Made by a program: the position numbers and the translations under genes. A stretch of 54,945 nucleotides of DNA from Vibrio variabilis (lineage in GTDB: Bacteria > Pseudomonadota > Gammaproteobacteria > Enterobacterales > Vibrionaceae): NCBI RefSeq assembly GCF_003263785.1, contig NZ_JYJK01000110.1, forward strand, positions 1 through 54,945, given 5' to 3'. Positions 1-9,720 of this stretch are shown here, piece by piece. Within the stretch, counting starts at the first letter, position 1. Each line of letters opens with the position of its first letter. The notes beneath the pieces are model-generated. The model saw only the letters and a program-made list of their open reading frames with translations, made no database searches and was not told the origin of the DNA.

Positions 1-67
1 AACTACAGGCTAGCGTCTATCGCCGCTTCGCCTGAGATTATATTCCCGATGCGCCGCAAGCCTATTA

Positions 68-754
68 CTAACAATGCCTCCGATAACAACGCTCCGGCCG
101 ACCCACCGACCCATAATTCACATCGGCCTCAAGCTCTCCAGTACCAACCAAGAACTCCAAATAACGCCTCGCCGTCGTTCGGCTCGCACCAATGCTATCC
201 CCTGCCTCATCCGCAGTAAAACGGCTATCTTGCTTAAACAAACCACGAATTTTCTCCAAGGTAACACCATCAATGCCTTTCGGCAGGCGTACCTCAGAAT
301 TGCTCTCCGCACTGTTGTTCTGCTGCATCATTTCATCAACGAGGGATTGATTAAGATCGTCAGCGTGATGAAGTTGTTCGGTGCGTTTTTGGTACTTCTT
401 AAGCGCCGCTTCCAACCTTGGGAACATGACCGGTTTTAGCAGATAGTCAATCACGCCCCCTCGCATCGCATGTTGCAGGGTCTCGACATCTCTCGCAGCG
501 GTAATCAGAATCACATCGCACTCTTGGTTAAGACTGCGAATATGACCAAGTATCTCAATCCCAGTACCATCAGGTAGATACACATCCAGCATCACCAAAT
601 CAGGCTCCAGTACTTCAAGCTGCATCTCTGCTTCGAGCTTTGAGGTAGCAATACCTACGACCTCAAAGCCGCCAATCTGCTCCAAATAGCGGCGATGAAG
701 TTCAGCGATCTTGAGATCGTCTTCTATTATCATGACTCGAGTGAAGTCATTCAT
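68..754 (-). CDS. CitB/DcuR-family two-component response regulator
   Basis: Cytoplasmic response regulator of 228 aa. Residues about 5-125 form a receiver domain with the acidic pair in MIIEDD, the phospho-acceptor Asp in MLDVYLPDG, the TAA switch region and the conserved Lys in LLKPV. The C-terminal third carries a helix-turn-helix (SIGASRTTARRYLEFL) typical of the DcuR/DpiA/CitB class that controls di- or tricarboxylate uptake. Its ATG overlaps the TGA of the upstream kinase gene (ATGA), so the pair is translationally coupled. Target genes are not recognisable here and probably lie to the left of the window. The family is clear; the ligand is inferred only from family. Confidence 0.9.
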   Translation of the reverse strand: MNDFTRVMIIEDDLKIAELHRRYLEQIGGFEVVGIATSKLEAEMQLEVLEPDLVMLDVYLPDGTGIEILGHIRSLNQECDVILITAARDVETLQHAMRGGVIDYLLKPVMFPRLEAALKKYQKRTEQLHHADDLNQSLVDEMMQQNNSAESNSEVRLPKGIDGVTLEKIRGLFKQDSRFTADEAGDSIGASRTTARRYLEFLVGTGELEADVNYGSVGRPERCYRRHC

Positions 755-2369
755 ACTAATCCATCCTTCGGAATGTATACGGTAACACGGGTTCCCATGG
801 TGTCGTTGTCTATCATCTCTAACTGCCCTTGGTAACGCTCAGTCAGTTGCTTCACCAAAAACAAGCCAACGCCGCGATTTTGGGCTGATTTACTTGAAAC
901 GCCTCGGGTGGTTAAGGCATCAACATCAAGGTGCTGTGGCAGCCCACACCCCTGTCGATAACCTCTAGAATGACTTCGTTGCCAAAATCACTGACTGATA
1001 CGTCGACTGTTGAGCGCTCTGGTCGTTGGTTCGGGGTTTGTTTGATAGCAGATAAGCTTGCCTCAAACGCGTTGTCGATCAAATTACCCAATATGGTCAC
1101 CAGATCGTCAGCATTGATGCTGTCATCCAAAGGTTCTAATCGAGATTCTTCATCAACAGTCAACGTTAAACCTAGCTCACGAGCTCGCTCGGTTTTGCCC
1201 AACAACATTCCCGCTATTAGAGGGTCTTTGACTGTTTCTCTTAAAAACTCAATGAGGGATTGATAGTGCGCAGTTTCTTGTCCAATTAGGTTTTGTACCG
1301 CGTCTACCTCACCCATTTGTACAAGACCACTAATCGTATTCAGTTTGTTGCGATGTTCATGAGTTTGAGAGCGCAGCATCTCTGCATAAGCTTTGGTTTG
1401 CGACAGTTGGTCAGTCAGCTCACTAATTTCATCACGGCGACGGAAACTAGAAACGGCACCAACCACCTTATTATCAACAACAATTGGGCTTCGATTGGCC
1501 ACGATACGCTGCTGATTGAGATAGAGTTCTATATCGTGATCCGCCTCTTGACTATCAATCAAAGACTGAAGATCAGAATTAGGGAGTGCTTTGCTCAGCG
1601 GTTGGTTAATCACCTTCCCTTTTTCCAGCCCTAAGATGTCACAAGCACTGGTGTTAATAGAACGCAGCACACCGTGACTATCGATACTGATGACTCCTTC
1701 TTTGATGGTACTCATCGTCACATCGAGCTCACCATACAAGCGGCCTATCTCTTCGGGTTCAAAGCCAAGGATGGCTTTTTGAAAACGTCTTGAAATGAAG
1801 TACGAAACAATCGCATTGGCTATAAGCACCAATACCGCCATTCCTAATAAGAACAACAAGTAAGGCTCAATGCGATCTTGCAGTCTATCTAACAAATAAC
1901 CGACAGAAACCACACCAATAATATTTCCGTCTTGATCAAAGACAGCCGCTTTGCCGCGAACGGATTTGCCTAGCGAGCCTTCTGCGAAGGACACATACGA
2001 CTGACCGTGAACCAGAGCCTGGTCGTTGTCGCCCCCTTTCATAGGCAAGCCAATACGCTCATCCACCGGGTGTATAAGACGGATACCTTGCTTGTCGCCA
2101 ATCACAATAAACGCCGCACCGATCATTTCAGTGAGACCACGATAGCGATCTTGCATAAGCGACGCTGTATCGTACTCAATCATGTGGATAACAGCAGAAG
2201 ACTGAGCAAGAAATGTCGCCACGCCTTTGGCCTTCAAGCCGACTTCCAGCTCTTGAGATTGTTTGATATAGCTGAAGCCTGCGAGCGTTAAGACAAGCAA
2301 CTGCAACAATCCCGACACTGTCATGATGATCAGCATTCGGTATCGAAAACTTATCTGATTCCATTTCAT
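751..2369 (-). CDS. CitA/DcuS-family sensor histidine kinase (frameshifted near 944)
   Basis: Inner-membrane sensor kinase partnering the adjacent regulator. It has an N-terminal membrane segment (about residues 12-32), a periplasmic sCache-type sensor domain, a second membrane segment (about 172-192), a PAS domain and an SpoB-type dimerisation box with the phospho-acceptor His in RSQTHEHRNKLN, then the ATPase domain with the N box GNLIDNAFEA. The reading frame breaks inside the G1 box: after DRGVG it runs to a stop at 912. Adding one G to the GGG run (plus-strand CCC at 943-945) restores LPQHLDVDALTTRGVS and the G2 box NRGVGLFLVKQL and runs to a TGA at 751-753 overlapping the regulator start, giving about 539 aa, the normal length. 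A sequencing undercall is more likely than a true pseudogene. Confidence 0.85.
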
Positions 2370-2752
2370 TTAGACACTCCCCCAAACGCCAATGTAACAG
2401 TATTGCAACATGCGAGCATCCACACCGAAAGCGATCTGTGAACTGCTCAACTGTTTTGACCTGGTTATCATTGTGTTGTCTATTTTTACATCAGTTTACA
2501 CACTCGTTATGTTGCAATCGTGTTCATTCTGTAACCTGACTAAGATCACACCATTTTTAGGTTAAATTTAGAACTCTTGACTACCACTTTCGTATAGTAT
2601 GAAACGTGCCCCAGTACAAAACAGAAGAGCAAGCATGTCTTATTGCCCACGACTTTACTCATACTGGTTGGCGCAACAACAAAAACAATAAGCAATGAAG
2701 CAGTAGTACCCGTAACTAATAGCAATATTAGGTATCTGATAAGGGAATGATT
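2370..2752. other. Intergenic region upstream of the sensor kinase and the small ORF
   Basis: 383 bp between divergent genes. It should hold the promoters of the kinase-regulator pair (leftward) and of the small gene at 2753 (rightward). I see no convincing coding sequence, strong hairpin or well-conserved operator in it. Confidence 0.5.
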
Positions 2753-2992
2753 ATGGAACGTGACTGTTTTGGAATTTGCCTTGATAAGGCTTTGCTGTCG
2801 CAACACCGACGAGCCACCTTTACTCACGTAAGGGCTTATCAAACCACAACCTCTTTGGAAGACGATTTGGAACAAGACGTTGTCGTCTCGTTCTCATCGC
2901 CTCAAATGTCAGGCAACGAAGTACTTAAGGTGCTGAAACAATCAAAACACTTGTTGTGGCGAGCGGGCTATCTTTGTCCTTCTCATGACTAG
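2753..2992 (+). CDS. Small hypothetical protein (79 aa)
   Basis: Unrecognised soluble protein beginning MERDCFGICLDKAL. I chose the ATG at 2753 rather than the in-frame ATG at 2747 because AAGGG at 2741-2745 is seven bases from 2753 but touches 2747. The sequence has a Ser/Asp-rich acidic middle and three Cys residues but no motif I can name. A strong rho-independent terminator follows 48 bp after the stop, supporting a real monocistronic transcript. No membrane segment or signal peptide is visible. Function unknown. Confidence 0.5.
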   Translation: MERDCFGICLDKALLSQHRRATFTHVRAYQTTTSLEDDLEQDVVVSFSSPQMSGNEVLKVLKQSKHLLWRAGYLCPSHD

Positions 2993-3040
2993 TGTAATAA
3001 CGAGCATCTAAAGGTAACTAACAACAATAGCTAGGTAAAA

Positions 3041-3071
3041 AGCAGCATCTCCCCGGATGTTGCTTTTTTTT
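3041..3071 (+). terminator. Rho-independent terminator after the small ORF
   Basis: Arms AGCAGCATC (3041-3049) and GATGTTGCT (3056-3064) pair with one G-U, around the loop TCCCCG, and run into eight T residues. It separates the small gene from the exporter operon. Confidence 0.85.
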
Positions 3072-3219
3072 CGCCCCTTTAGAACACATCAATAAATTCG
3101 GAAAAACAAACACATACATGCGTAATTTTCGCCACAGCATCTATAGTTAAGTTATTGCACACCATTTTATTAGAGCATATACTCTAGAAAGATTTTATAA
3201 ACACCTGTTTGGAGCATTC

Positions 3220-4716
3220 ATGAAGATCAAGTCCCTGCCATTGGCCATGGGCGTTTTACTAGGATCGCTTTCATTTAGTACCGTAGCCGCAGAGGTTTCT
3301 TTTGATGAAGCATGGCAATTGCTTCAGCAGAACAATAACTCCTTGGCCGCACAACGTGCTAACGTGGAGCGCTACGGACACCTAAAAGACGCATCAAAAA
3401 GCTTGAACCTACCTAAAGTCACTGTAGGTGCCAATTACACTCGACTTGACCAAGACGTCACGCTAAACGGCCAGCAGTTTGCCGAAAGTTTGAGTGGCCT
3501 TCCGGATCTCTCTGCGATTGGTGCCGTACCCGGCTTAGGCCAAATCGCGAATGCACTTGGAGGCGTCACCTCAACACTTGAAAACAAAGACATCTTTAGC
3601 TCCTCGATTCGAGCAGTGTGGCCAATCTTCACTGGTGGTCGTATTACCGCAGCGCAGACCGCGGCAGAGGGTAAGCAAGATGAAGCTCGCAGCCAATTGG
3701 CAATGGAAGTCCAAGCGCGATATGAAGATCTCAGCAAATACTATTTCAGTGTCATCTTGGCCAAAAATGTCGTCGATACACGTATGGCGGTTGAAAAAGG
3801 GCTGACTAAGCATCGCGACTTTGCCCTCAAAATGGAAGAACAAGGGCAGATCGCCCGAGTTGAGCGCCTGCAAGCAGAAGCTTCATTGGATAAAGCGGTC
3901 GTTGAACGTAAAAAAGCCGAACATAGCCTGAACATTGCTCAAGCGGCATTAACTCAAGTACTTGGCCAAATCGAGAAAGTCGAACCCCGTGACGAACTTT
4001 TCATTAACCGAACTTTACCGCCACTGGATGCATTTATCGATCAAACCCTTGATACCTACCCTGGCCTTGCGATTCTTGATGCTAAAGAAAAACAAGCCAG
4101 CAGCTTAATCAAAGCTGAAAAAGGTAAATACTACCCGGAAGTCTATGCGTACGGTGACTACAGTCTTTATCACGGTGACTCTTTAACTAGCCAGCTTAAG
4201 CCCGATTGGTTAGTTGGTATTGGCGTCAGCGTACCGCTACTGGAAAACTCTGGTCGTAGCGAACAGATGAAAGCAGCTGGCAGCGCCGTCTCTCAAGTTC
4301 AATTTTTACGTAAGCAAGCGCGCCAAGATTTGAGCGTGTTAGTTGAAAAAACCTATCTTGAAGCGCAGCAAGCCCTCGACGAAGTTCAAGGACTAAATTC
4401 CAGTATCAAACTGGCGCAAGAGAATCTGAAGCTGCGTCAAAAAGCCTTCTCCCAAGGGCTAGGCCGCTCTCTCGATGTGGTTGACGCTGAACTCTACCTG
4501 GCCAGTATCAAAACTCAACAAGACGCAGCGAGTTTTCAATATCTGCTGTCTTTAAACAAACTGCTCGCGCTTTCTAGCGAGATGAACAATTTCTCCAGCT
4601 ACAAATACAACGCTATCACCCTGCCCAACTACGATCTGAGGATGCATCATGAACAAGGTAAAACCCACTTTAGTTACACTAGGCGCCGTTGCCGTTATTG
4701 GTTGGGTTGGCTATAA
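3220..4716 (+). CDS. TolC-family outer-membrane efflux protein
   Basis: Predicted outer-membrane channel of a type I-style or tripartite exporter. The 498-aa product starts with a Sec signal peptide (MKIKSLPLAMGVLLGSLSFS, cleavage near AAA). Two OEP repeats of long coiled-coil helices follow, the usual TolC architecture and length. Start supported by TTTGGAG seven bases upstream. It is the first gene of an operon with an HlyD-type adaptor and two ABC-2 permeases. Oddity: the last 68 bp overlap the adaptor gene, and the basic tail (HFSYTRRRCRYWLGWL) does not look like a TolC end. A single-base change near 4636 would end the protein at a TGA overlapping the adaptor ATG, so the true C-terminus may be shorter. 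Confidence 0.9.
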   Translation: MKIKSLPLAMGVLLGSLSFSTVAAEVSFDEAWQLLQQNNNSLAAQRANVERYGHLKDASKSLNLPKVTVGANYTRLDQDVTLNGQQFAESLSGLPDLSAIGAVPGLGQIANALGGVTSTLENKDIFSSSIRAVWPIFTGGRITAAQTAAEGKQDEARSQLAMEVQARYEDLSKYYFSVILAKNVVDTRMAVEKGLTKHRDFALKMEEQGQIARVERLQAEASLDKAVVERKKAEHSLNIAQAALTQVLGQIEKVEPRDELFINRTLPPLDAFIDQTLDTYPGLAILDAKEKQASSLIKAEKGKYYPEVYAYGDYSLYHGDSLTSQLKPDWLVGIGVSVPLLENSGRSEQMKAAGSAVSQVQFLRKQARQDLSVLVEKTYLEAQQALDEVQGLNSSIKLAQENLKLRQKAFSQGLGRSLDVVDAELYLASIKTQQDAASFQYLLSLNKLLALSSEMNNFSSYKYNAITLPNYDLRMHHEQGKTHFSYTRRRCRYWLGWL

Positions 4717-5620
4717 GTTTTTCGATGCTTACCAAGCACCAGCAATGCATATTCAAGGCCAAATTGAGTCACAGCAATACAGCATTTCGTCAAAAGTACC
4801 TGGTCGGATCGATGACGTACTCGTCCGAAAAGGTGACAATGTCACTGAAGGTCAGCTCATCTTCACTATCCACAGCCCGGAAATTGAAGCCAAGCTAGAA
4901 CAAGCGGTTGCTGGCGAAAAAGCCGCAGGCGCGCTCGCGAAAGAAGCTGAAATTGGCGCGAGACAACAACAAATTAAAGCCGCAGAAGACCAATGGCGTA
5001 AAGCCAAGGCCGCTGCTTCGCTGATGGAAAAGACCTACCTTCGTGTTAACAACCTTTATAAAGATGGCGTTGTGGCCGAGCAAAAGCGTGATGAAGCGCT
5101 AACCCAATGGCAAGCAGCGAAATACACTGAAAGCGCAGCGTTTCAAATGTTCCAGATGACCAAAGAAGGTGCACGAGACGAAACCAAACTTGCAGCGGCA
5201 GAAAAAGCACGTATGGCCGCTGGTGCGGTTGCGGAAGTTGAAGCGTATGCTGCCGATACTCAAATCCATTCTTGGTTTGACGGTGAAGTGTCGCAAGTGC
5301 TCCTACATAGCGGTGAGCTTGCCCCGCAAGGTTTCCCTGTCGTAACCGTTATCGATACCAAAGATACTTGGGCTGTGCTTAATGTTCGTGAAGATGCGCT
5401 AAGCCAATTTGAAAAAGGCAGCGAGTTTGACGCTTACGTCCCTGCTCTAGACGATACAATCACTTTTAAAGTCACTCACGTGGCAGTGATGGGCGACTTT
5501 GCAACTTGGCGTTCTACCGATGCCACGCAAGGGTTTGACCTTCGTACGTTTGAAGTAGAAGCTCGCCCAGTGGATGAGGCTCCGCTCCGAATGGGCATGA
5601 GCTTGGTTGTGGAACTGTAG
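4649..5620 (+). CDS. HlyD-family periplasmic adaptor (membrane fusion protein)
   Basis: 323-aa inner-membrane-anchored adaptor that would bridge the permeases to the TolC-like channel. One N-terminal membrane segment (about residues 8-26) is followed by a biotinyl-lipoyl half motif (IDDVLVRKGDNVTEGQLIF), a long helical hairpin rich in Ala/Lys/Glu (about 85-190), the second lipoyl half (WFDGEVSQVLLHSGELAPQG) and a beta-barrel domain. This order matches the YbhG/YhiI branch. It overlaps the end of the TolC-like gene, and the first permease begins nine bases after its stop with its own AGGA, indicating one transcript. Confidence 0.92.
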   Translation: MNKVKPTLVTLGAVAVIGWVGYKFFDAYQAPAMHIQGQIESQQYSISSKVPGRIDDVLVRKGDNVTEGQLIFTIHSPEIEAKLEQAVAGEKAAGALAKEAEIGARQQQIKAAEDQWRKAKAAASLMEKTYLRVNNLYKDGVVAEQKRDEALTQWQAAKYTESAAFQMFQMTKEGARDETKLAAAEKARMAAGAVAEVEAYAADTQIHSWFDGEVSQVLLHSGELAPQGFPVVTVIDTKDTWAVLNVREDALSQFEKGSEFDAYVPALDDTITFKVTHVAVMGDFATWRSTDATQGFDLRTFEVEARPVDEAPLRMGMSLVVEL

Positions 5621-5628
5621 GAACGACT

Positions 5629-6857
5629 ATGCCACAAGAATCATCCCATACTTCAGCTAAAACCCTAGAGCAGACTCATGCTCTAGGGAAGATAGCCACA
5701 AGACGAAAGTTGGTGAAAAGCCACTTTCGGAGTCAGTGGCATCTACTTAGGCACGACAAATGGTTATTGTCGTGCCTGACTTGGCTGCCCATCGTATTGT
5801 GTCTATCCATCTACTGGATATTCTCTCAAGGGATAGCACATAGCCTTCCTATTGGCGTTGTCGACCTTAGCAAAGTACATTGTCACAAAAACTGGTTCGT
5901 AATTATGATGCGACGTCGATGCTAAGCGTCGATCATCAGTACAGCGACATAGGGCAAGCTAAGACAGCAATGATAGACGGCGATATCTACGCCATTTTGT
6001 ACATCCCCCATGGCTTTGATAAATCGGTAATGAAATCTATGCCGCCGCAAGTGACGCTGTTTTATAACAGCCAATATATCTTGGTTGGTAGACTGATTAA
6101 CTCCGCTGCCCTGCAGGCGCAAGGGACATTCAACGCACAGGTAGAAGTGGTTAAGGCACTTGCCAAAGGCAATACCACTGGCGCCGCTGCAGTGGGTAAA
6201 GCGGTTTCAGTAAGAACCCAAATCACGCCACTGTTTAATAAAGGCACGAACTACGCTCAGTTCTTAGTGACGGCAATTGTGCCAGCGATTTGGCAAATCG
6301 CTATCGTCTCGTTTACGGTATTAGTGCTCAGTGCCAATTACCGAGTCGCAGGAATCCAACCTTGGCTTGGCGAAACCAAACTGGTTCGTCACCTTGCAGC
6401 AACACTGATGCCCTACTTTGTTTGGTTCTCTTTGCTTGGGTTTGCCTTTTTGATTTGGTTCTATGACATCATTGGCTGGCCTATGGAAGGAAGCTGGATG
6501 GTGCTGATCATCGCGCAATTGGTCACAACGATTGCTTGTATGATCATGGGCGCGCTTTTCTTTTTCCTTACCTGTGATGCGGCACGAGCAATGAGCTTTG
6601 CGGGTGCGTTTACAGCACCGAGTTTTGCTTTTATGGGTATCACTTTCCCTGCCACTGATATGAGCCCACTGGCACTGTTCTGGCGTGAGCTCTTACCGAT
6701 TAGTCACTATATTGAGGTTCAAGTAAGCCAAGCAAGTTACGGCGTACACGCGGCTCAATCATTGGTGCATCTGGCTCCAATGTTGGGCTACGCGCTCCCA
6801 CTGGCGCTTACCGTGTTACTGATCAAAAAGCATCTCAGTAAGGAGTTGTCAGCATGA
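5629..6857 (+). CDS. ABC-2 type transporter permease 1 (frameshifted near 5874)
   Basis: Inner-membrane permease of the YhhJ/YbhS class. The N-terminal part (soluble tail, membrane segment about residues 44-65, then LPIGVVDLSK) and the rest (LSQKLVRNYDATSML onward, with five to six further hydrophobic segments and a large periplasmic loop) lie in different frames. One A added to the AAA run at 5872-5874 joins them as DLSKSTLSQKLVRNY, giving about 409 aa, the usual length. Its TGA overlaps the ATG of the next permease. No ATP-binding subunit is encoded in the operon. The break is most likely a homopolymer sequencing error. Confidence 0.85.
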
Positions 6858-7992
6858 CATTACTGGATCACATCAAGCTCGAGCTTCGCGCCATTTTAAC
6901 CAATCCAGTCGTAGTATTAACTGTATTCGGCGGCGTGATTTTTTACTCGTTTCTATACCCACTTCCCTACAGCCACCAAACGCCGCGGGAGCAGCCTATC
7001 TCGGTGGTCAACCTCGATCAAAGTCAAACCAGCTTCCAACTTGAGAGAATGGTAGACGCCACTCCGAACGTCCATGTTGTCCAGCGTGACTTTACGATTG
7101 AAGCCGCTAAACAGGCCTTTCTAAAAGGTGAAATTACCGGCTTTTTGGTGATACCCGAGCACTTCTACAAGGATTTGATGTTAGGTAAAAGCCCCGTGCT
7201 GGCATACGCTGGCGACGCCTCACTCTTCCTAGTTTACGGAACGGTTGTTGAAGGTTTGGCACAAGCCGGTGGTACGCTAGCCGCAAAAGCCAAGGTTTCC
7301 AAACTGCTTATTGATGGTGTGCCGCTCGAGCTGGCTAGTGAGCAGTATTCTGCAACCAAACTGAATACTAAGCCGACATTCAACCCTCGTATGGGGTATG
7401 TGGATTACGTCGTGCCCGCGGTATTTGTTCTGATCCTTCAACAAACATTGGCGATGGCATCAGGTTTAGTTGGCGGTACTCAGCGCAAGGTAAAGGATAC
7501 TGGAGCTTACGCCCAGTATTGAGCGTCGTCGCAGTCCGAACTTTAGTGCTCACTGCTATCTATTACTTACTCGGTATGTTTTATTTCGGTGCCAGCTTCG
7601 ATATGTACGGTATCAGTAAGCTCGCCAACCCGTTTGAAATGCTGACATTGATGCTACCGTTCTTTTTGACCTCATGCTTTATTGGCATTTTTCTTGGAGC
7701 CATCACTCCAAGGAGAGAGTTAGTTACCGTGCTAGTACTCATTAGCTCAATGCCTCTTATCTTCTCTGCAGGCTTTATATGGCCAGTAGAAATGTTACCT
7801 GCACCGATGCAGTGGTTTGCGGCAGTATTCCCTACTCAGGCTGCGATCAGTGGCTTTTTGAAGCTCAATCAAATGGGTGCGGAATGGTATCAGATTCGCG
7901 AACATTGGAATCATTTATGGCTACTTACGGCCGTTTGGGGCGCACTCGCTACTTACTGCTTTAGTAAGTATCGTAGCCAACCTGCTGGGTAA
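6854..7992 (+). CDS. ABC-2 type transporter permease 2 (frameshifted near 7496)
   Basis: Second ABC-2 permease, paralogous to the first, starting in an ATGA overlap. An N-terminal membrane segment (about residues 17-36) leads to a periplasmic domain and a cluster of five C-terminal membrane segments. The frame breaks after LVGGTQRKVK; one extra G in the GG at 7495-7496 gives KGYWSLRPVLSVVAVRTLV and continues to a stop at 7990-7992, about 379 aa in all. The bidirectional terminator at 8013-8047 closes the operon. The two permeases probably form a heterodimeric channel, energised by an ATPase encoded elsewhere. Confidence 0.85.
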
Positions 7993-8012
7993 GCTAGGAC
8001 ACTACAAAAAAC

Positions 8013-8047
8013 AAAGGGGTCAGCGCACTAAGCACTGACCCCTTTTT
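8013..8047. terminator. Bidirectional rho-independent terminator
   Basis: Arms AAAGGGGTCAG (8013-8023) and CTGACCCCTTT (8034-8044) are perfectly complementary, with A and T tracts on both sides. It lies between the convergent exporter operon and symporter gene and can stop transcription from either side. Confidence 0.9.
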
Positions 8048-8075
8048 GATTGTTATAGCTTATTGGTTTAGAAGC

Positions 8076-9377
8076 CTAGCTACGCGCCAATTCTACTTTT
8101 TCTTCTTTCTCACCCGCAGCTGGGTCATTGAACTTCTCAAGATCCAATGCACCTTCTGACTTAGCAACGATACAAGTTACTGCACTGTCACCAGTGATGT
8201 TGACAGCAGTACGAATCATATCAAGTAGACGGTCAACACCCATGATTAGTGCGATACCTTCAAGCGGCAGACCGACTTGGTTGAGTACCATAGCTAGCAT
8301 GATAAGACCGACGCCAGGGACACCCGCAGTACCGATCGATGCTAACGTTGCTGTTAGAATCACAGTTAGGTAATCACCCATAGTTAGGTCGATGTTGAAC
8401 GCCTGAGCAATAAATGCAGTCGCAACACCTTGCATGATAGCCGTACCATCCATGTTGATGGTCGCACCAAGAGGAATGGTGAAAGACGATACTTTATTGT
8501 CTACACCCAAACGGTTTTGCGCAGTTTCCATCGTAACTGGGATGGTTGCGTTTGATGATGCGGTCGAGAACGCAAACATTACCGCATCTTCCATCTTCTT
8601 AAGGAAGGTGATTGGGCTTAGTCCAGTGAAAGACTTAAGCATCACGCTGTAGGTAACTAGGCCGTGCAGCAATAGCGTCGCTGTAAGCACTAGGAAGTAC
8701 TCAGCTAGGTTTAAGATGGCACCCAAGCCAAGACCTGTGAACAATTTTGCCATTAGGAAGAACACACCGTATGGGGCGATATTCATCAATAGCGCAACAA
8801 GCTTCATGATAACGTCATTCAGATCGCGGAATGTCGCAGCAATGCGCTCACCTGGCTCACCTGCTGCACTGATCGCGATACCGAATAGCACGGCAAACAC
8901 GATAACTTGAAGGGTCTTACCTTCAGCCATTGCGCTGATTGGGTTCGTTGGGAACATATCGATGATGACTTGACCCAGCGATGGCGCTTCTGTCGCCGCA
9001 AATGAACTTGCTGCAGTTAGGTCAGCACCCGCACCTGGCTGGAATACTGTGCCCATAGTCAGTGCCAGTGTAATGGCAACTGCTGTGGTAGCGACGTAGA
9101 ATAGAACTGTCTTACCACCTAAACGGCCTAGAGTGGTGACATCTTTAAGAGAGCTGGTGCCGCATACAAGCGATACGAAAACCAGTGGAACAACGAGCAT
9201 TTTCAAGCTGGCGATAAAGACTTGACCACCAACCTCAAAAAGGCCGTTTACAATGTAAGCGTCTACAAATCCGTTCTCAGCAAATAGACCTCGAATAGCG
9301 AAGCCCGTCAAAATACCTGCAACCATACCGATAATCACACGACTCGTCAGTGACATTGGTTTCTTGGCATTAGTCAT
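8076..9377 (-). CDS. Dicarboxylate/amino-acid:cation symporter (DAACS, SLC1-type)
   Basis: 433-aa inner-membrane secondary transporter for dicarboxylates or acidic/neutral amino acids, driven by Na+ or H+. Diagnostic family motifs are visible: the serine-rich hairpin loop (STASSNATIPVT), the cation-site motif NMDGTA in TM7, the second hairpin (GTAGVPGVG) and the TM8 substrate signature DRLLDMIRTAVNITGD. Eight hydrophobic transmembrane stretches plus two re-entrant loops fit GltP/DctA-type carriers. AGGAG lies six bases before the ATG. It stands alone between terminators. The Asp and Arg in TM8 suggest acidic substrates, but I would not assign glutamate versus dicarboxylate from sequence alone. 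Confidence 0.93.
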   Translation of the reverse strand: MTNAKKPMSLTSRVIIGMVAGILTGFAIRGLFAENGFVDAYIVNGLFEVGGQVFIASLKMLVVPLVFVSLVCGTSSLKDVTTLGRLGGKTVLFYVATTAVAITLALTMGTVFQPGAGADLTAASSFAATEAPSLGQVIIDMFPTNPISAMAEGKTLQVIVFAVLFGIAISAAGEPGERIAATFRDLNDVIMKLVALLMNIAPYGVFFLMAKLFTGLGLGAILNLAEYFLVLTATLLLHGLVTYSVMLKSFTGLSPITFLKKMEDAVMFAFSTASSNATIPVTMETAQNRLGVDNKVSSFTIPLGATINMDGTAIMQGVATAFIAQAFNIDLTMGDYLTVILTATLASIGTAGVPGVGLIMLAMVLNQVGLPLEGIALIMGVDRLLDMIRTAVNITGDSAVTCIVAKSEGALDLEKFNDPAAGEKEEKVELARS

Positions 9378-9671
9378 AATTACTCCTTTTTTTTATATTG
9401 CTTGTTGATGGAGACATCAAAAGCCGGAGCAGATTAGCAGTACCCTTTAGGCGATTAGAATCACAAATTTGTTTTCCGATCACACGGCGTGACACAGATC
9501 ACCAAACTTGTTATCAACCAAAAGCCAAAACCAACATAAACGCTACAAACTGGCCACAAAGTAAATTAAAATCCAACGTATATTAACCTATTGAGCATTA
9601 TATTCTTTTCATCTTCAGATAAGTTTTATTTATAACCAAAGATTATGTCAAAATTGAATGTCAGCCAAGAC
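9378..9671. other. AT-rich intergenic region upstream of the symporter
   Basis: About 290 bp that should contain the symporter promoter on the minus strand. No coding potential, repeat or recognisable operator is seen. Confidence 0.5.
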
Positions 9672-9696
9672 AAAAAGGCCAGCATTAAATGCTGGC
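9672..9696 (-). terminator. Terminator of the FKBP gene
   Basis: On the minus strand GCCAGCATT and AATGCTGGC (plus coordinates 9678-9696) form a 9-bp stem with a one-base loop (probably opening to three or more) followed by five T residues (9672-9676). It lies 25 bp past the FKBP stop. Confidence 0.85.
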
Positions 9697-9720
9697 TTGG
9701 TAACTATATAGACATTTATA

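Noticed and set aside
74..439. Long plus-strand frames opposite the response regulator and kinase
   Set aside because: Shadow frames; the minus-strand products match known families along their full length.
2546..2875. 109-aa minus-strand frame over the small ORF
   Set aside because: No ribosome site, overlaps the plus-strand ORF that has both an RBS and a terminator.
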